Source: Stieleria sp. JC731 (GTDB taxonomy: Bacteria; Planctomycetota; Planctomycetia; Pirellulales; Pirellulaceae). From it: a stretch of 64,000 nucleotides of DNA. Positions within the stretch are counted from its first letter, which is position 1. Each line of letters starts with the position of its first letter. Of this stretch, positions 48,382 through 57,154 are shown piece by piece. The notes beneath the pieces are model-generated. The model made no database searches. It was not told where the DNA came from and saw only the letters and a program-made list of their open reading frames with translations. The stretch covers positions 806,001 through 870,000 of the forward strand of contig NZ_JAJKFQ010000002.1 of NCBI RefSeq assembly GCF_020966635.1. The letters run 5' to 3'. The translations under genes and the position numbers were made by a program.

Positions 48382-48927
48382 ATGAAACTTGACCTCCGAC
48401 GCGCTCTTATGCTGTGTCCTGTGATGCTGCTTGCCACCTGTCTTGCTGGCTGCAAGAAAGCAACGACGCCGGACGAGTCCAGCGTGACCGCATCGACATC
48501 CGAACCTGCTTCGACAGACCAAGCCGATGCAGAGACCACACCATCGCCTGCGATCTCCCCCTCCGCTCCACCACCAGCCTCGGACGCAGAGACCGCCCCA
48601 GAGCCACTGGAAGCACTTCCTGATGGTGAAGCCGAGGACGGCGGCTACACGATCGCCCAGGTCATGCAGTTAGCCCACGACAACAAACTCTATCGAGAGT
48701 TATTCAGTGAACCGGCCGATCCCGAAGTCGTTCAGCGGCTCAAGACGCTGTATGCTGATCTGCCCAAACGCGAACCACCCAAAGGCGATCCAGAGCAGTG
48801 GAAAGAACGCTCGCAAGCCCTCGTCGATGCGGTGGATGCGATCGAGTCGGGTGATGAGAAGGGCGTCGCGATGCTAAAACGCGCGGTCAATTGCAGCTCT
48901 TGCCACGGGCGACACCGCGAAAGCTAG
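48382..48927 (+). CDS. Cytochrome c'-like lipoprotein
   Basis: 181 residues from ATG 48382. A lipoprotein signal ends at LATCLAGC, followed by a Ser/Pro/Glu-rich linker of about 60 residues. A helical domain (TIAQVMQLAHDNKLYRELF, MLKRAV) carries one heme motif, CSSCH, only seven residues from the C-terminus. A single CxxCH on the last helix of a helical bundle is the class II (cytochrome c') layout, a family that binds NO. It is probably attached to a membrane on the periplasmic side and fits a nitrosative-stress role next to the globin. Confidence 0.72.
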   Translation: MKLDLRRALMLCPVMLLATCLAGCKKATTPDESSVTASTSEPASTDQADAETTPSPAISPSAPPPASDAETAPEPLEALPDGEAEDGGYTIAQVMQLAHDNKLYRELFSEPADPEVVQRLKTLYADLPKREPPKGDPEQWKERSQALVDAVDAIESGDEKGVAMLKRAVNCSSCHGRHRES

Positions 48928-49067
48928 AGGGAAGCTCTGCGAAAGCTGATTGGCACACTGGCTGGTGGGCACACTGAGCGTTCACCAGTGAATGCGAGTG
49001 AGATTTCGTCTCACACAACCACTGCTACCTTTTGCTTGTCGTGCGGCGATCGACGATTACCAACAAC

Positions 49068-49110
49068 AAAAACGGCGGCTGGTCATTTGATAGACCAGCC
49101 GCCGTTTCGT
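49068..49110. terminator. Strong bidirectional terminator
   Basis: A perfect 14-bp stem, aacggcggctggtc (49071-49084) and gaccagccgccgtt (49093-49106), with an 8-nt loop is flanked by an A-run on the left and a T-rich tract on the right. It sits between the convergent cytochrome and porin genes and can serve both. Confidence 0.92.
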
Positions 49111-49170
49111 TATTCCGATGACAATCGGCTCGCTTAAACGTCGAGCCTACGCGGTACTAAGAACACGTTC

Positions 49171-50826
49171 TTAGAATCGCCACTGCCATTGAGTCCAGAA
49201 GAAATCTGCGTCTGCACTTGTTGGAACACCTGCGGTCGTACGATAGTAGTCGCCGGTGTTGAAGTGAGAGTAGCCGACTTGGACATTCATGCGTGGGTTG
49301 ATGGTCGCGGTGAACGCGATATCAATTTCTTGACCCAGTTCGCTGTCGCCAGCCGCATTGGCACCGTTGAATGGAGCCATGGTGACGTTGTAAGGAGTGG
49401 TCAACTCGTCCAACCAGAAGTTGTGGTACCACAACAACAGTTTGACTTTGTCACCCAAAACAGGCGTGATGAACTGGAAGTTCAAGTCGTGGATGTTGCG
49501 ACGTCCGAACAAGTCCATGAACCCGAGGTACTTGTGTGCCAACGGGAACAGGTGATCGAAGCTGTCGTCACCACGAGCCGCTGGGACATCATCGCCACCG
49601 GATGCATAGTCGTACCATGCCCAAACGGTTGGCTTCCAAGGTCCGCATGCGGTGCACAGGTTCAACTGACGTCCCAAACCACCGGTGAAGAACGCTGCGC
49701 TGTGATCGCCATAACCTGGGCTGTTGGAACCGAACTGAGTACCACCTTCGTAGGAGTACAACCAGTCTTTGCCGACCTTGCCAGTCCAACGGCTACCGAT
49801 GGTGTGGTAGTCGAAGTTCAATGCTTGGTTGGACAAACCGAGGTAGTAGTAATCGACCGCACCAAAGCGGGTATTCGGATTCGACAGGTAAACACCGTAG
49901 AAATCAACGTCTTCGTTGGCGTCGTCGATCTTGCTTTCGTTGGCAGCGTTGCGGTTGACCGGGTTGACGAAGAATCCGTCAACTGTCCAGTCACAACCTT
50001 TGTAGGTTCCGCGAACACCTTGGAAAGTACGACGGGTGTTAGCCCAATCCAAAGGCGAAATCAGACGCTGATCACCAAAGAGCAATTCTTGGCGACCGAC
50101 GCGAACCGACAAATCGTCGGTCAGCTTCGTATCCAAGAACAAGTTCTGGATTTCGCCGCGGTTTTCTTCGATGGGACGGTTGTTGAATGTTTCTCCGCCC
50201 GAATCCGCATACAGGTATTCACCGTAGACACGGAAGTACTCGTTAACACGCAGGTTTGCGAACATGCGGTAGCGAGTCAGGAAGAAGTTATCGTCGTTGC
50301 CGGTCAGTCCCAGACCACGATGATTATTCTCATGATGGAAACGAACGCGAGCTTCCCCGCCGACGTCCAATTTGCCACCCATCATGCCTTTGAGCGAATC
50401 GCCAATGAATGACGGACCGTCGTAGCAAGGGTCATTCAGGTAGCTGAAATCGTTCGCATAGAAGACGCCTGCGTAGGCGCTTTTCATCTTTGCGGTCGCA
50501 GCTTCCTTTTTCTTTTTCGTGCAGCAAGGTGTCGAGCAACAGTTGCAGCTCGTTGCCGCTGGCATGTAGTCTGCCATCGGAGCAGGTTCGTCGATTTGGA
50601 TCGGTTCCGGCATCGGAACGGGATCCACGACAGGTTGCTCCGCGGGTGCCTCTTCGGCAACTTCGTCAGCGACAAGCTGGACACCACCGATGGGGTTACC
50701 AGACGCGTCAGTGACAACAGTATCTTCAAGAGTGAACCGCTCGTCCGCGAAGGCGGGGGCGGAAACAAAGCCGGCCAGAAGAGCGAACGCGAGTGCGCGC
50801 CGGCGTGCCTTTGTTGTGGAAAGCAT
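49171..50826 (-). CDS. Outer-membrane beta-barrel porin (alginate-export-like)
   Basis: 551 residues. A cleavable signal (ALAFALLAGFVSAPAFA) is followed by an acidic Pro-rich linker, then a Cys-rich block (SCNCCSTPCCTKKKKE, about residue 90-105). The rest is a barrel of alternating strands (GEARVRFHHENN, YFRVYGEYLYADSGG, LSVRVGRQELLFGDQRLIS) of the alginate-export type, ending in a C-terminal WQWRF as barrels do. A good Shine-Dalgarno, aggaaggagt, lies 8 nt before the ATG. It is divergent from the nitrate operon, so it may be the outer-membrane entry for nitrate or other anions. Confidence 0.88.
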   Translation of the reverse strand: MLSTTKARRRALAFALLAGFVSAPAFADERFTLEDTVVTDASGNPIGGVQLVADEVAEEAPAEQPVVDPVPMPEPIQIDEPAPMADYMPAATSCNCCSTPCCTKKKKEAATAKMKSAYAGVFYANDFSYLNDPCYDGPSFIGDSLKGMMGGKLDVGGEARVRFHHENNHRGLGLTGNDDNFFLTRYRMFANLRVNEYFRVYGEYLYADSGGETFNNRPIEENRGEIQNLFLDTKLTDDLSVRVGRQELLFGDQRLISPLDWANTRRTFQGVRGTYKGCDWTVDGFFVNPVNRNAANESKIDDANEDVDFYGVYLSNPNTRFGAVDYYYLGLSNQALNFDYHTIGSRWTGKVGKDWLYSYEGGTQFGSNSPGYGDHSAAFFTGGLGRQLNLCTACGPWKPTVWAWYDYASGGDDVPAARGDDSFDHLFPLAHKYLGFMDLFGRRNIHDLNFQFITPVLGDKVKLLLWYHNFWLDELTTPYNVTMAPFNGANAAGDSELGQEIDIAFTATINPRMNVQVGYSHFNTGDYYRTTAGVPTSADADFFWTQWQWRF

Positions 50827-51399
50827 CTCTTAGGACTCCTTCCTAATGGAATGGGTGGTGTCGCCTCATTGCGACGGATATGAAGTCTTCGTTCTCACCA
50901 CCGACCATCGTTCCAACAGGTCTCGCCAAGACCCATCTAGCACGGCAAGTCGTGTGAACATCCATGTCGGTCCCGGCGATACCGACGCTTATGGTGTGAG
51001 TTATCGTCCCACCCTTATCGCGAATGCGAAGTTTTTCTCGCATCGTTCACGACCGCCCCAATCGGCAAACTCACCGCACTCCCCCTCGTCCGCCACTGCC
51101 AAAGACCTCAGCAACCGCTGGGGGAACAAAGACTCCGGGAAATCCTCCACGCTCCTCTAAGGGCGTCTCGCCAGGCTCAACGCCCCCTGATTGGTTATCG
51201 ACGCCTGAACGCGATGCAGTAGTCCGCCTCCCCCTGCATTGATGATAGGCACCAGGTGTCCGTAAATGCCCAGGTCTTACGCATACCAAAATGTATAGAT
51301 TTAAAAACACACACCTTATGGTGCAGATTCACCGCACTACAGGCCCACAGCGTGAAGCCGGGGTTCGCTTTTACGCAATAAATGACCAAGTGCGCACGT
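50827..51399. other. Divergent regulatory region, no gene seen
   Basis: Gap between the porin and the nitrate operon. On the plus strand open frames reach 51291, but the segment looks non-coding and contains small hairpins at 51320-51333 (ggtg/cacc) and 51349-51369 (agcg/cgct). A weak TATAGA at 51294 has no matching -35. Activator sites for the sigma-54-like promoter may lie here but were not identified. Confidence 0.55.
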
Positions 51400-51415
51400 T
51401 GGCACGGCCTGTGCA
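51400..51415 (+). promoter_or_regulatory. Sigma-54 (RpoN) -24/-12 promoter candidate
   Basis: The sequence tggcacggcctgtgca matches the RpoN consensus TGGCACG-N4-TTGCA at every defined position but one (G for the first T of TTGCA). GG is at 51401-51402 and GC at 51413-51414, with the required spacing. Transcription would begin near 51426, just upstream of the leader hairpin and about 110 nt before the preferred start of the substrate-binding protein. Nitrogen control through RpoN and an NtrC-like activator is a known arrangement for nitrate genes in other bacteria. Confidence 0.6.
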
Positions 51416-51447
51416 ACGGGGCACGGTCGCTGGTCTCCCGCATCAGC

Positions 51448-51500
51448 AAAGTCCGAATGATTCGGCCGAAGCGGAATCGATGTGGACTTTCTATTTATTC
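51448..51500 (+). terminator. Leader terminator/attenuator-like hairpin
   Basis: Outer stem aaagtcc (51448-51454) with ggacttt (51484-51490), inner stem gattc (51459-51463) with gaatc (51474-51478), followed by ctatttatt. This is the shape of an intrinsic terminator in the 5' leader and could attenuate the nitrate operon. An in-frame ATG at 51480 lies within it, an argument against that ATG as the start codon. Confidence 0.55.
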
Positions 51501-51536
51501 CAAAACTTGTTCGTTCCACCTCCCGGAGCTCGTAAG

Positions 51537-53021
51537 TTGCGACGACTCATTTCAAAATTTTCGCTCTATTCCAAGCTGCCTGTTTTCGCGATCGCAGCTC
51601 TGTTGACCGGCTGCTCTAGTTCGGAGATCACCCTCGATGATCTCGAAAAGGCGGCAGCCAAAATCGAAGTCGATGAATCGGCCACCGCGTCTGATGGCGA
51701 AAGCGAAGCGGTCTTGGAGATTCTCGATGTCGAGAAACCCAATCTGAAATTTGGATTTATCAAACTGACCGACTGTGCACCGTTGGTCATCGCAAAAGAG
51801 AAAGGCTTTTTCTCTGACGAAGGGCTGAACGTCGAAATCGAAGCCCAATCGAACTGGAAAGTCTTGTTGGACCGCGTCATCGATGGGCAGCTTGACGGTG
51901 CTCACATGCTTGCCGGTCAGCCTATCGGTGCCACAATCGGATTCGGAACACAAGCTCACATCATCACCGCGTATAGCTTGGACTATAACGGCAACGGCAT
52001 CACGGTCAGCAACGAGATCTGGTCACAGATGCAGGAGAACGATCCTGAGCTGAAGTCGCCCACACCCAAGCACCCCATTTCGGCTGACTCGCTAAAGCCA
52101 ATCGTCGATTCGTACAAGCAAGAAGGCAAAGACTTCAACATGGGGATGGTCTTCCCCGTCAGTACGCACAACTATGAGATTCGCTACTGGTTGGCAGCCG
52201 CAGGGATTCACCCAGGGATGTACTCCGAAGAGAACATTCAAGGGACCATCGATGCGGACGTTCTGCTATCGGTAACACCTCCACCGCAAATGCCAGCGAC
52301 CTTGGAAGCAGGCACCATTCTTGGTTACTGCGTCGGCGAGCCTTGGAACCAACAAGCAGTGGTCAAGGGCATCGGCGTTCCAGTGACAACCAACTACGAC
52401 ATCTGGAAGAACAACCCAGAAAAGGTCTTCGGCGTCACTAAACAGTGGAACGACACCAACCCCAACACTCACATCGCCGTTGTCAAAGCGTTGATTCGTG
52501 CCGGCAAGTGGCTCGATGAAACGGACGCAGACGGCAACCTGGTCAACCGCCAAGAAGCCGCCAAGTTGCTGTCTAACAAAGACTACGTCGGTGCTGACGA
52601 GGACGTGATCGACAACAGCATGACCGGAACGTTCGTATTCCAAGAATCCGACGTCCGTCCGATGCCCGATTTCAATGTGTTCTTCAAGCACAACGCCAGC
52701 TACCCACACTACAGCGACTGCATTTGGTTCCTAACACAAATGCGACGCTGGGGCCAAATCACCGAAGAAAAGCCTGCTAGCTGGTATGCCGAAAAAGCGA
52801 AAGACATTTACCAGCCAGCGATTTATCGCAAAGCGGCTGACATGTTGATCTCCGAAGGCAAAGCCTCACCAAACGATTTCCCAGCGCCCGACTACGACGG
52901 CTATCGCGAAGTAACAACCGACTTCATCGATGGCAACAAGTACGACGCGAAGGATCCGATCGGATACATCAACAGCTTCGACATCGGTAACAAAGAATCC
53001 GAAACACTTGCGAAGCAGTAA
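51537..53021 (+). CDS. nrtA: Nitrate ABC transporter substrate-binding lipoprotein (NrtA family)
   Basis: About 494 residues from a TTG at 51537. This start is chosen because GGAG lies 8 nt upstream (51525-51528) and it gives a standard lipoprotein signal ([20 protein letters not shown], lipobox LLTGC). ATG 51480 and 51291 are in-frame alternatives. The mature protein is of the NrtA/CmpA type: [69 protein letters not shown] and [11 protein letters not shown]. It captures nitrate (or nitrite) outside the inner membrane and delivers it to the permease encoded next. Confidence 0.93.
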   Translation: MRRLISKFSLYSKLPVFAIAALLTGCSSSEITLDDLEKAAAKIEVDESATASDGESEAVLEILDVEKPNLKFGFIKLTDCAPLVIAKEKGFFSDEGLNVEIEAQSNWKVLLDRVIDGQLDGAHMLAGQPIGATIGFGTQAHIITAYSLDYNGNGITVSNEIWSQMQENDPELKSPTPKHPISADSLKPIVDSYKQEGKDFNMGMVFPVSTHNYEIRYWLAAAGIHPGMYSEENIQGTIDADVLLSVTPPPQMPATLEAGTILGYCVGEPWNQQAVVKGIGVPVTTNYDIWKNNPEKVFGVTKQWNDTNPNTHIAVVKALIRAGKWLDETDADGNLVNRQEAAKLLSNKDYVGADEDVIDNSMTGTFVFQESDVRPMPDFNVFFKHNASYPHYSDCIWFLTQMRRWGQITEEKPASWYAEKAKDIYQPAIYRKAADMLISEGKASPNDFPAPDYDGYREVTTDFIDGNKYDAKDPIGYINSFDIGNKESETLAKQ

Positions 53022-53151
53022 AGGGCACCTGCAAAGCAGGAACACCTGCAGAGCTATCAAAGCTCTGGTGAGAACGATCACTAGAGCTTTAACAATCGTT
53101 CACTCAGCGGTGGCCGCCTCACCGCCTGTGTGATCGGGAAGCGGCCAATAC

Positions 53152-53189
53152 GGGCCGGGCGTTTGGGTCCGGTGCCTAACGTCCGGCCC
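53152..53189 (+). promoter_or_regulatory. Intercistronic hairpin between nrtA and nrtB
   Basis: A 12-bp stem gggccgggcgtt (53152-53163) and aacgtccggccc (53178-53189), with one G-U pair and a 14-nt loop, lies in the 295-bp gap. There is no T-run. A smaller hairpin agagct/agctct is near 53050. They may stabilise the nrtA mRNA or limit read-through so that binding protein exceeds permease. Confidence 0.6.
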
Positions 53190-53316
53190 GGCCGTGGATC
53201 CCCTTCACATGAACTGAAACAACAAGTTGCTTGAAAACTTGTTTTAGGCTGCCTCGACGTAGCCACACATCCGGCGATCCATTCGCTTCCCGACCTCATT
53301 CCACCACTGATCAACC

Positions 53317-54432
53317 ATGAACTGGCGAGGAAACGCGCTTAAGTTTTGCAACGTCGCGGGCCTACCACTGCTCGAACCCTTCGTCCGTCTAGCGGCCGGT
53401 GAAGACGTCAAAGAACAATTAAAAAGCATCAGTAAATTCATTCTTCTGCCCGTCGCAACGATCGCAGTGTTCCTGTTTCTGTGGAACGCCGCCGCAAAAA
53501 CCGTTGTGACAGACAGTATGAAACTGCCAAGTCCGGGAGAAACCTGGGCGGCGGGTAAAGAACTGTTTGCAATGCATACGGCGCAGCGAGCGGCCGATCG
53601 CGAACAAAAAAAAGAAAAGGTCACCGAAGCGGTGATGTTTCTGGCCAAAGCGAACAAGATGACCGCATTAGCCGAATCGGCTGACGGGGAACGCAAGGAA
53701 AAGCTACTTGCCAACGCATTGGTACTGAAAAAGAAAGCGGTCCAAGCGGCAAACTACAAGCCGACCAGTGCCCCGACCTTTGTTGACCAAATCATCACCA
53801 GCCTGAAAACCGTATTCATCGGCTTCGTGATCGCCACGATGATCGCGGTCCCGATCGGTGTTCTGTGCGGCATGAGTCCTTGGTGCAACGCCGCGTTGAC
53901 TCCCTTCATTCAAGTTTTCAAACCGGTAAGCCCGCTTGCATGGCTACCGCTGGCCTTCTTGGTCATCGTCTGGGCGTACTCCGGTGCCAAGCCCGGCGAG
54001 ACCTTGTTTGAAAAGGCGTTTTTGATCTCCGCCGTGACGGTCTCGCTTTGCTCGCTCTGGCCAACCTTGGTCAACACCACCCTTGGTGTCGCGAGCGTTG
54101 ACAAAGACTACATGAATGTGGCTCGCGTGCTGAAGCTTTCATGGAGCCAACAGCTTTTCAAAATCATTCTGCCAGCAAGTTTGCCGCTGATGTTTGCAGG
54201 CCTTCGCATCAGCCTTGGCGTTGGCTGGATGGTGCTGATCGCCGCGGACATGTTGGCTCAGAATCCGGGTTTGGGCAAATTCGTCTGGGACGAGTTCCAA
54301 AACGGCAGTAGCCAAACGTACGCACGGATCGCATTCAGTGTGATCATCATCGGAGTGATCGGCTTGCTGTTGGATCGAATCATGATCTTCCTGCGAAACC
54401 TGGTCAGCTTCGGCAATCCGCAAGCCGCCTAA
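53317..54432 (+). CDS. nrtB: Nitrate ABC transporter permease (NrtB) with insertion
   Basis: 371-residue inner-membrane permease. Residues about 165-370 are the BPD-type core: PTFVDQIITSLKTVFIGFVI, VFKPVSPLAWLPLAFLVIVW, the EAA-like loop DYMNVARVLKLSWSQQLFKI and ISLGVGWMVLIAADML. Between the first helix (FILLPVATIAVFLFLW, about 40-57) and the core is a charged Lys/Glu/Ala-rich insertion of about 75 residues (around 85-150) with heptad character, absent from the compact cyanobacterial NrtB. It works with the binding protein and the two ATPases that follow. Confidence 0.93.
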   Translation: MNWRGNALKFCNVAGLPLLEPFVRLAAGEDVKEQLKSISKFILLPVATIAVFLFLWNAAAKTVVTDSMKLPSPGETWAAGKELFAMHTAQRAADREQKKEKVTEAVMFLAKANKMTALAESADGERKEKLLANALVLKKKAVQAANYKPTSAPTFVDQIITSLKTVFIGFVIATMIAVPIGVLCGMSPWCNAALTPFIQVFKPVSPLAWLPLAFLVIVWAYSGAKPGETLFEKAFLISAVTVSLCSLWPTLVNTTLGVASVDKDYMNVARVLKLSWSQQLFKIILPASLPLMFAGLRISLGVGWMVLIAADMLAQNPGLGKFVWDEFQNGSSQTYARIAFSVIIIGVIGLLLDRIMIFLRNLVSFGNPQAA

Positions 54433-54452
54433 CCACCCAGCGAGTCTAGACG

Positions 54453-55397
54453 ATGAGTACAGCTGTTCTCGATCGACCGCAGCCAAAATCCGTTGCCCGA
54501 CCGGTTGCTCCCGAGCCACTGATCGCGATGCGCAATGTGTGCAAGGGATACGGTAGCGGTGTCACACGGAACGAAGTTCTGACGAACATCAATCTGAATT
54601 TACGCCAGGGTGAATTTCTTGCCGTGGTGGGCTTCTCAGGAAGTGGGAAGACAACATTGACGAAGCTGCTTGCCGGGTTGGAAACGCCCGACAGCGGCGA
54701 AATCGTGATGGAAAACAAAGTCATCTCCGAGCCAAGTGAAGAGCGTGGCATCGTTTTCCAGAACTATTCGCTACTGCCATGGCTGACCGTGCGCGGCAAC
54801 ATCGCTTTGTCGGTTGATCGTGTCTTCCGCCATTGGTCCAAGGGGCAACGGCGTGAACACATCGACAAATTCATCGAGATGGTAGGCCTGACGCATGCCG
54901 TTCACCGGCGTCCGCATGAGCTTTCCGGCGGGATGCGTCAACGGGTTTCACTCGCTCGAACGTTGGCGATGAAGCCCAAAGTCCTGCTGCTCGACGAACC
55001 ACTTTCGGCACTCGACGCGCTGACACGTGCGACGCTGCAGGACGAAATCCTGAAGATCTGGGAAGAGGAGCGGCAAACCTGTTTGCTGATCACCAACGAT
55101 GTCGATGAAGCCATCCTTTTGGCCGACCGCATCGTTCCGTTAAACCCAGGTCCGAACGCTTCGCTCGGTCCCGCGTTTACGGTCGAACTAGATCGTCCCC
55201 GTGACAAAACAGAACTGAACCATAACGAAACCTTTAAAGGTCTTCGTAACGCGATCACAAATTACTTGGTCGCGGTTCGTCAAAAGTCACGCGACGACCA
55301 AGCATCAGCATCTGACATTCCGCCGGTTGAATTGCCGGATCTTGAACCACGGAGTTTGGCGTTGCCACGGAAGGCGATTTTGAACTCCCCGATCTAA
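54453..55397 (+). CDS. Nitrate ABC transporter ATP-binding protein (NrtC/D-like)
   Basis: 314-residue ATPase. Walker [10 protein letters not shown] at residues 60-68, Q-loop [10 protein letters not shown], signature [14 protein letters not shown], Walker [13 protein letters not shown], and H-loop replaced by ITNDVDEA (Asn where His is usual). It lacks the substrate-binding-like C-terminal domain of cyanobacterial NrtC and ends in a Pro/Leu-rich tail. It probably pairs with the second ATPase to power one importer. Confidence 0.93.
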   Translation: MSTAVLDRPQPKSVARPVAPEPLIAMRNVCKGYGSGVTRNEVLTNINLNLRQGEFLAVVGFSGSGKTTLTKLLAGLETPDSGEIVMENKVISEPSEERGIVFQNYSLLPWLTVRGNIALSVDRVFRHWSKGQRREHIDKFIEMVGLTHAVHRRPHELSGGMRQRVSLARTLAMKPKVLLLDEPLSALDALTRATLQDEILKIWEEERQTCLLITNDVDEAILLADRIVPLNPGPNASLGPAFTVELDRPRDKTELNHNETFKGLRNAITNYLVAVRQKSRDDQASASDIPPVELPDLEPRSLALPRKAILNSPI

Positions 55398-55436
55398 TTC
55401 ACACACGATCCAAATCATATTTGATAGGCGGCATCA

Positions 55437-56282
55437 ATGGCTGGATATGTCGAAATGTACCGCTTGGGCAAAACCTACGACACGCCCAACGGTCCGGCGA
55501 TCATCGTCGAAGACTTTAATTTGAATATGGCCAAGGGCGAATACGTTTGCCTGTTGGGCCACAGTGGATGCGGCAAAAGTACCGTGTTGACCATGGTCGC
55601 GGGCTTGAACCCCATCACGCATGGCGGCGTTGTCGTTGCCAACCATGAAATTGAGGGCCCCGGTCCCGATCGCGGCGTTGTTTTTCAATCACCGTGTTTA
55701 ATGCCATGGATGACGGCAATCGAAAACGTCCTCCTTGGTGTCAATCAGGTCTACCCGCACGGTACCAAATCGCAACGACATGATATCGCGGCGTATTACC
55801 TGACACTGGTCGGCCTGGGCAATAGCCTGCACACACGTGCCAGTGCGCTAAGCCAAGGGATGCAGCAACGGGTCGGAATCGCACGAGCCTTCGCGTTGAA
55901 ACCGAAGATGCTGTTGTTGGACGAACCGTTCGGAATGCTCGATTCGCTGACACGAATGGAGCTACAAGAAATCCTGTTGGAAATCTTGGTTCGCGACAAA
56001 GTCACCACGATGATGATCACCCACGATGTGGATGAAGCGTTATTCATGAGCGACCGTGTTGTGATGATGACCAACGGCCCACGCGCCCGCGTCGGCCGAG
56101 TGTTTGAGATGCCGTTTGAACGCCCGCGGGTTCGTTCCGAGGTGCTCGAGCACCCGGACTACTACGACCTGCGCGGTGACATGATTCAGTTCCTGGAGGA
56201 ACAGGATCACAAGAAACTGAAAGCGGACGCCGAAAAGCTGGAAGCGAAAAAGCGTGCCGAAGCGGAAACGGCACTCTCATGA
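55437..56282 (+). CDS. nrtD: Nitrate ABC transporter ATP-binding protein (NrtD-like)
   Basis: 281-residue ATPase. Walker [10 protein letters not shown] at residues 41-49, Q-loop [10 protein letters not shown], a variant signature [14 protein letters not shown] (Gln for the second Gly), Walker [13 protein letters not shown] and a normal H-loop ITHDVDEA. The complementary changes in the two ATPases (H-loop Asn in the first, signature Gln here) suggest a heterodimer with one competent site. The stop overlaps the next start (ATGA). Confidence 0.93.
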   Translation: MAGYVEMYRLGKTYDTPNGPAIIVEDFNLNMAKGEYVCLLGHSGCGKSTVLTMVAGLNPITHGGVVVANHEIEGPGPDRGVVFQSPCLMPWMTAIENVLLGVNQVYPHGTKSQRHDIAAYYLTLVGLGNSLHTRASALSQGMQQRVGIARAFALKPKMLLLDEPFGMLDSLTRMELQEILLEILVRDKVTTMMITHDVDEALFMSDRVVMMTNGPRARVGRVFEMPFERPRVRSEVLEHPDYYDLRGDMIQFLEEQDHKKLKADAEKLEAKKRAEAETALS

Positions 56283-57136
56283 CATCAACCACTATCCAAC
56301 CAACAGCGTCATTCCTGGTTGACATCATCGTTGTCGATCACCCCGATGTCGAATTCATCGCGGACTGCCAATATCCGGCCGCTCAGCGAGCTTTTAGCGA
56401 AACGAAGGAAACCGGTCTGCCGGCGATCGTTTCCGCCGAAGGCGAAGAACAAGATGTCGTTGTGCTTTCGATTCCAACCTATTGCGATGGCGAAATTAAA
56501 TCTGTGGTCTGCTTTGTCGGGTCAGGTGATGACGCCAACTGTGGTGTCATGGAAGTCTGGCAACCGATCGGTGCTTATGATGAATTGAGCATGACCAAAG
56601 GCTATTTCGGTGCTTTGGAACGATTTCAAAACGTCAGTTCATACGTTCGATTCGAAAAAGGATCGGGCCTGCCCGGACAAGTCTGGCGCAATGCCAGTTT
56701 TATCATCCACGATAAACTGCCATCGCATTCCGGCTTCCTGCGTGCCGCTGGAGCCTCCGCCGAATCGTTGGAAGTCGCGGTAGGAATTCCTGTCTTGGCC
56801 GACGACTTTTTGGCCTCGGTGCTGCTGATTAGCTCCGGGGTTGCGCCTCTGGCAAAAGGGTTCGAAGTCTGGCGAAGCGCCGGTGAAGAATTCTTGCTCG
56901 AATCGGCAGCGTACCAATCACTTGACGAATCGCTTTGCCTATCGATCGATAGCAAGGTCGCTTGTGACGGGTCGCTGCCGGGGATGGCCTCTCAAACGGG
57001 TCATCCAGTCATCACGGACGATTCTGCGGCGATTCTATTTGGCCGAAACGATCAAGCGACCTTCGAAGGCCGCGCCTTCGCGATGCCGTTTTTTGAAGAC
57101 GGCCGCGTAACCAATGTCCTTGTCATGTTGCTTTAA
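56279..57136 (+). CDS. GAF-domain protein in the nitrate operon
   Basis: 285-residue soluble protein. A GAF domain is readable in the middle: [33 protein letters not shown] and [18 protein letters not shown] (about residues 60-195). The N-terminal 60 and C-terminal 80 residues show GAF-like beta patterns ([38 protein letters not shown]), so a second degenerate copy is possible. No output domain is present. It is coupled by 4-bp overlap to the ATPase and lies 18 bp before the Fe-S/membrane subunit, so a small-molecule sensor controlling transport or reduction of nitrate is a reasonable inference. Confidence 0.8.
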   Translation: MTSTTIQPTASFLVDIIVVDHPDVEFIADCQYPAAQRAFSETKETGLPAIVSAEGEEQDVVVLSIPTYCDGEIKSVVCFVGSGDDANCGVMEVWQPIGAYDELSMTKGYFGALERFQNVSSYVRFEKGSGLPGQVWRNASFIIHDKLPSHSGFLRAAGASAESLEVAVGIPVLADDFLASVLLISSGVAPLAKGFEVWRSAGEEFLLESAAYQSLDESLCLSIDSKVACDGSLPGMASQTGHPVITDDSAAILFGRNDQATFEGRAFAMPFFEDGRVTNVLVMLL

Positions 57137-57139
57137 CCA

Positions 57140-57148
57140 AAGGAGGTG
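57140..57148 (+). promoter_or_regulatory. Strong ribosome binding site
   Basis: aaggaggtg, a near-perfect Shine-Dalgarno sequence, lies 6 nt before ATG 57155. It makes the in-frame GTG at 57146 an unlikely start, since that codon is part of the site. Confidence 0.9.
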
Positions 57149-57154
57149 ACTGCG

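Noticed and set aside
49189-50412. 407-codon open frame antisense to the porin gene
   Set aside because: It is a shadow of the porin codon pattern, has no recognisable domain and lies wholly inside a clear gene.
51409-51426. Hairpin ctgtgc-aacggg-gcacgg, whose hexaloop has A1 and G4 as in ANTAR (NasT/NasR) leaders
   Set aside because: The upstream partner hairpin (51390-51405) has an 8-nt loop and does not fit the dual-hexaloop motif, and the same bases make a better sigma-54 promoter. Kept as an alternative only.
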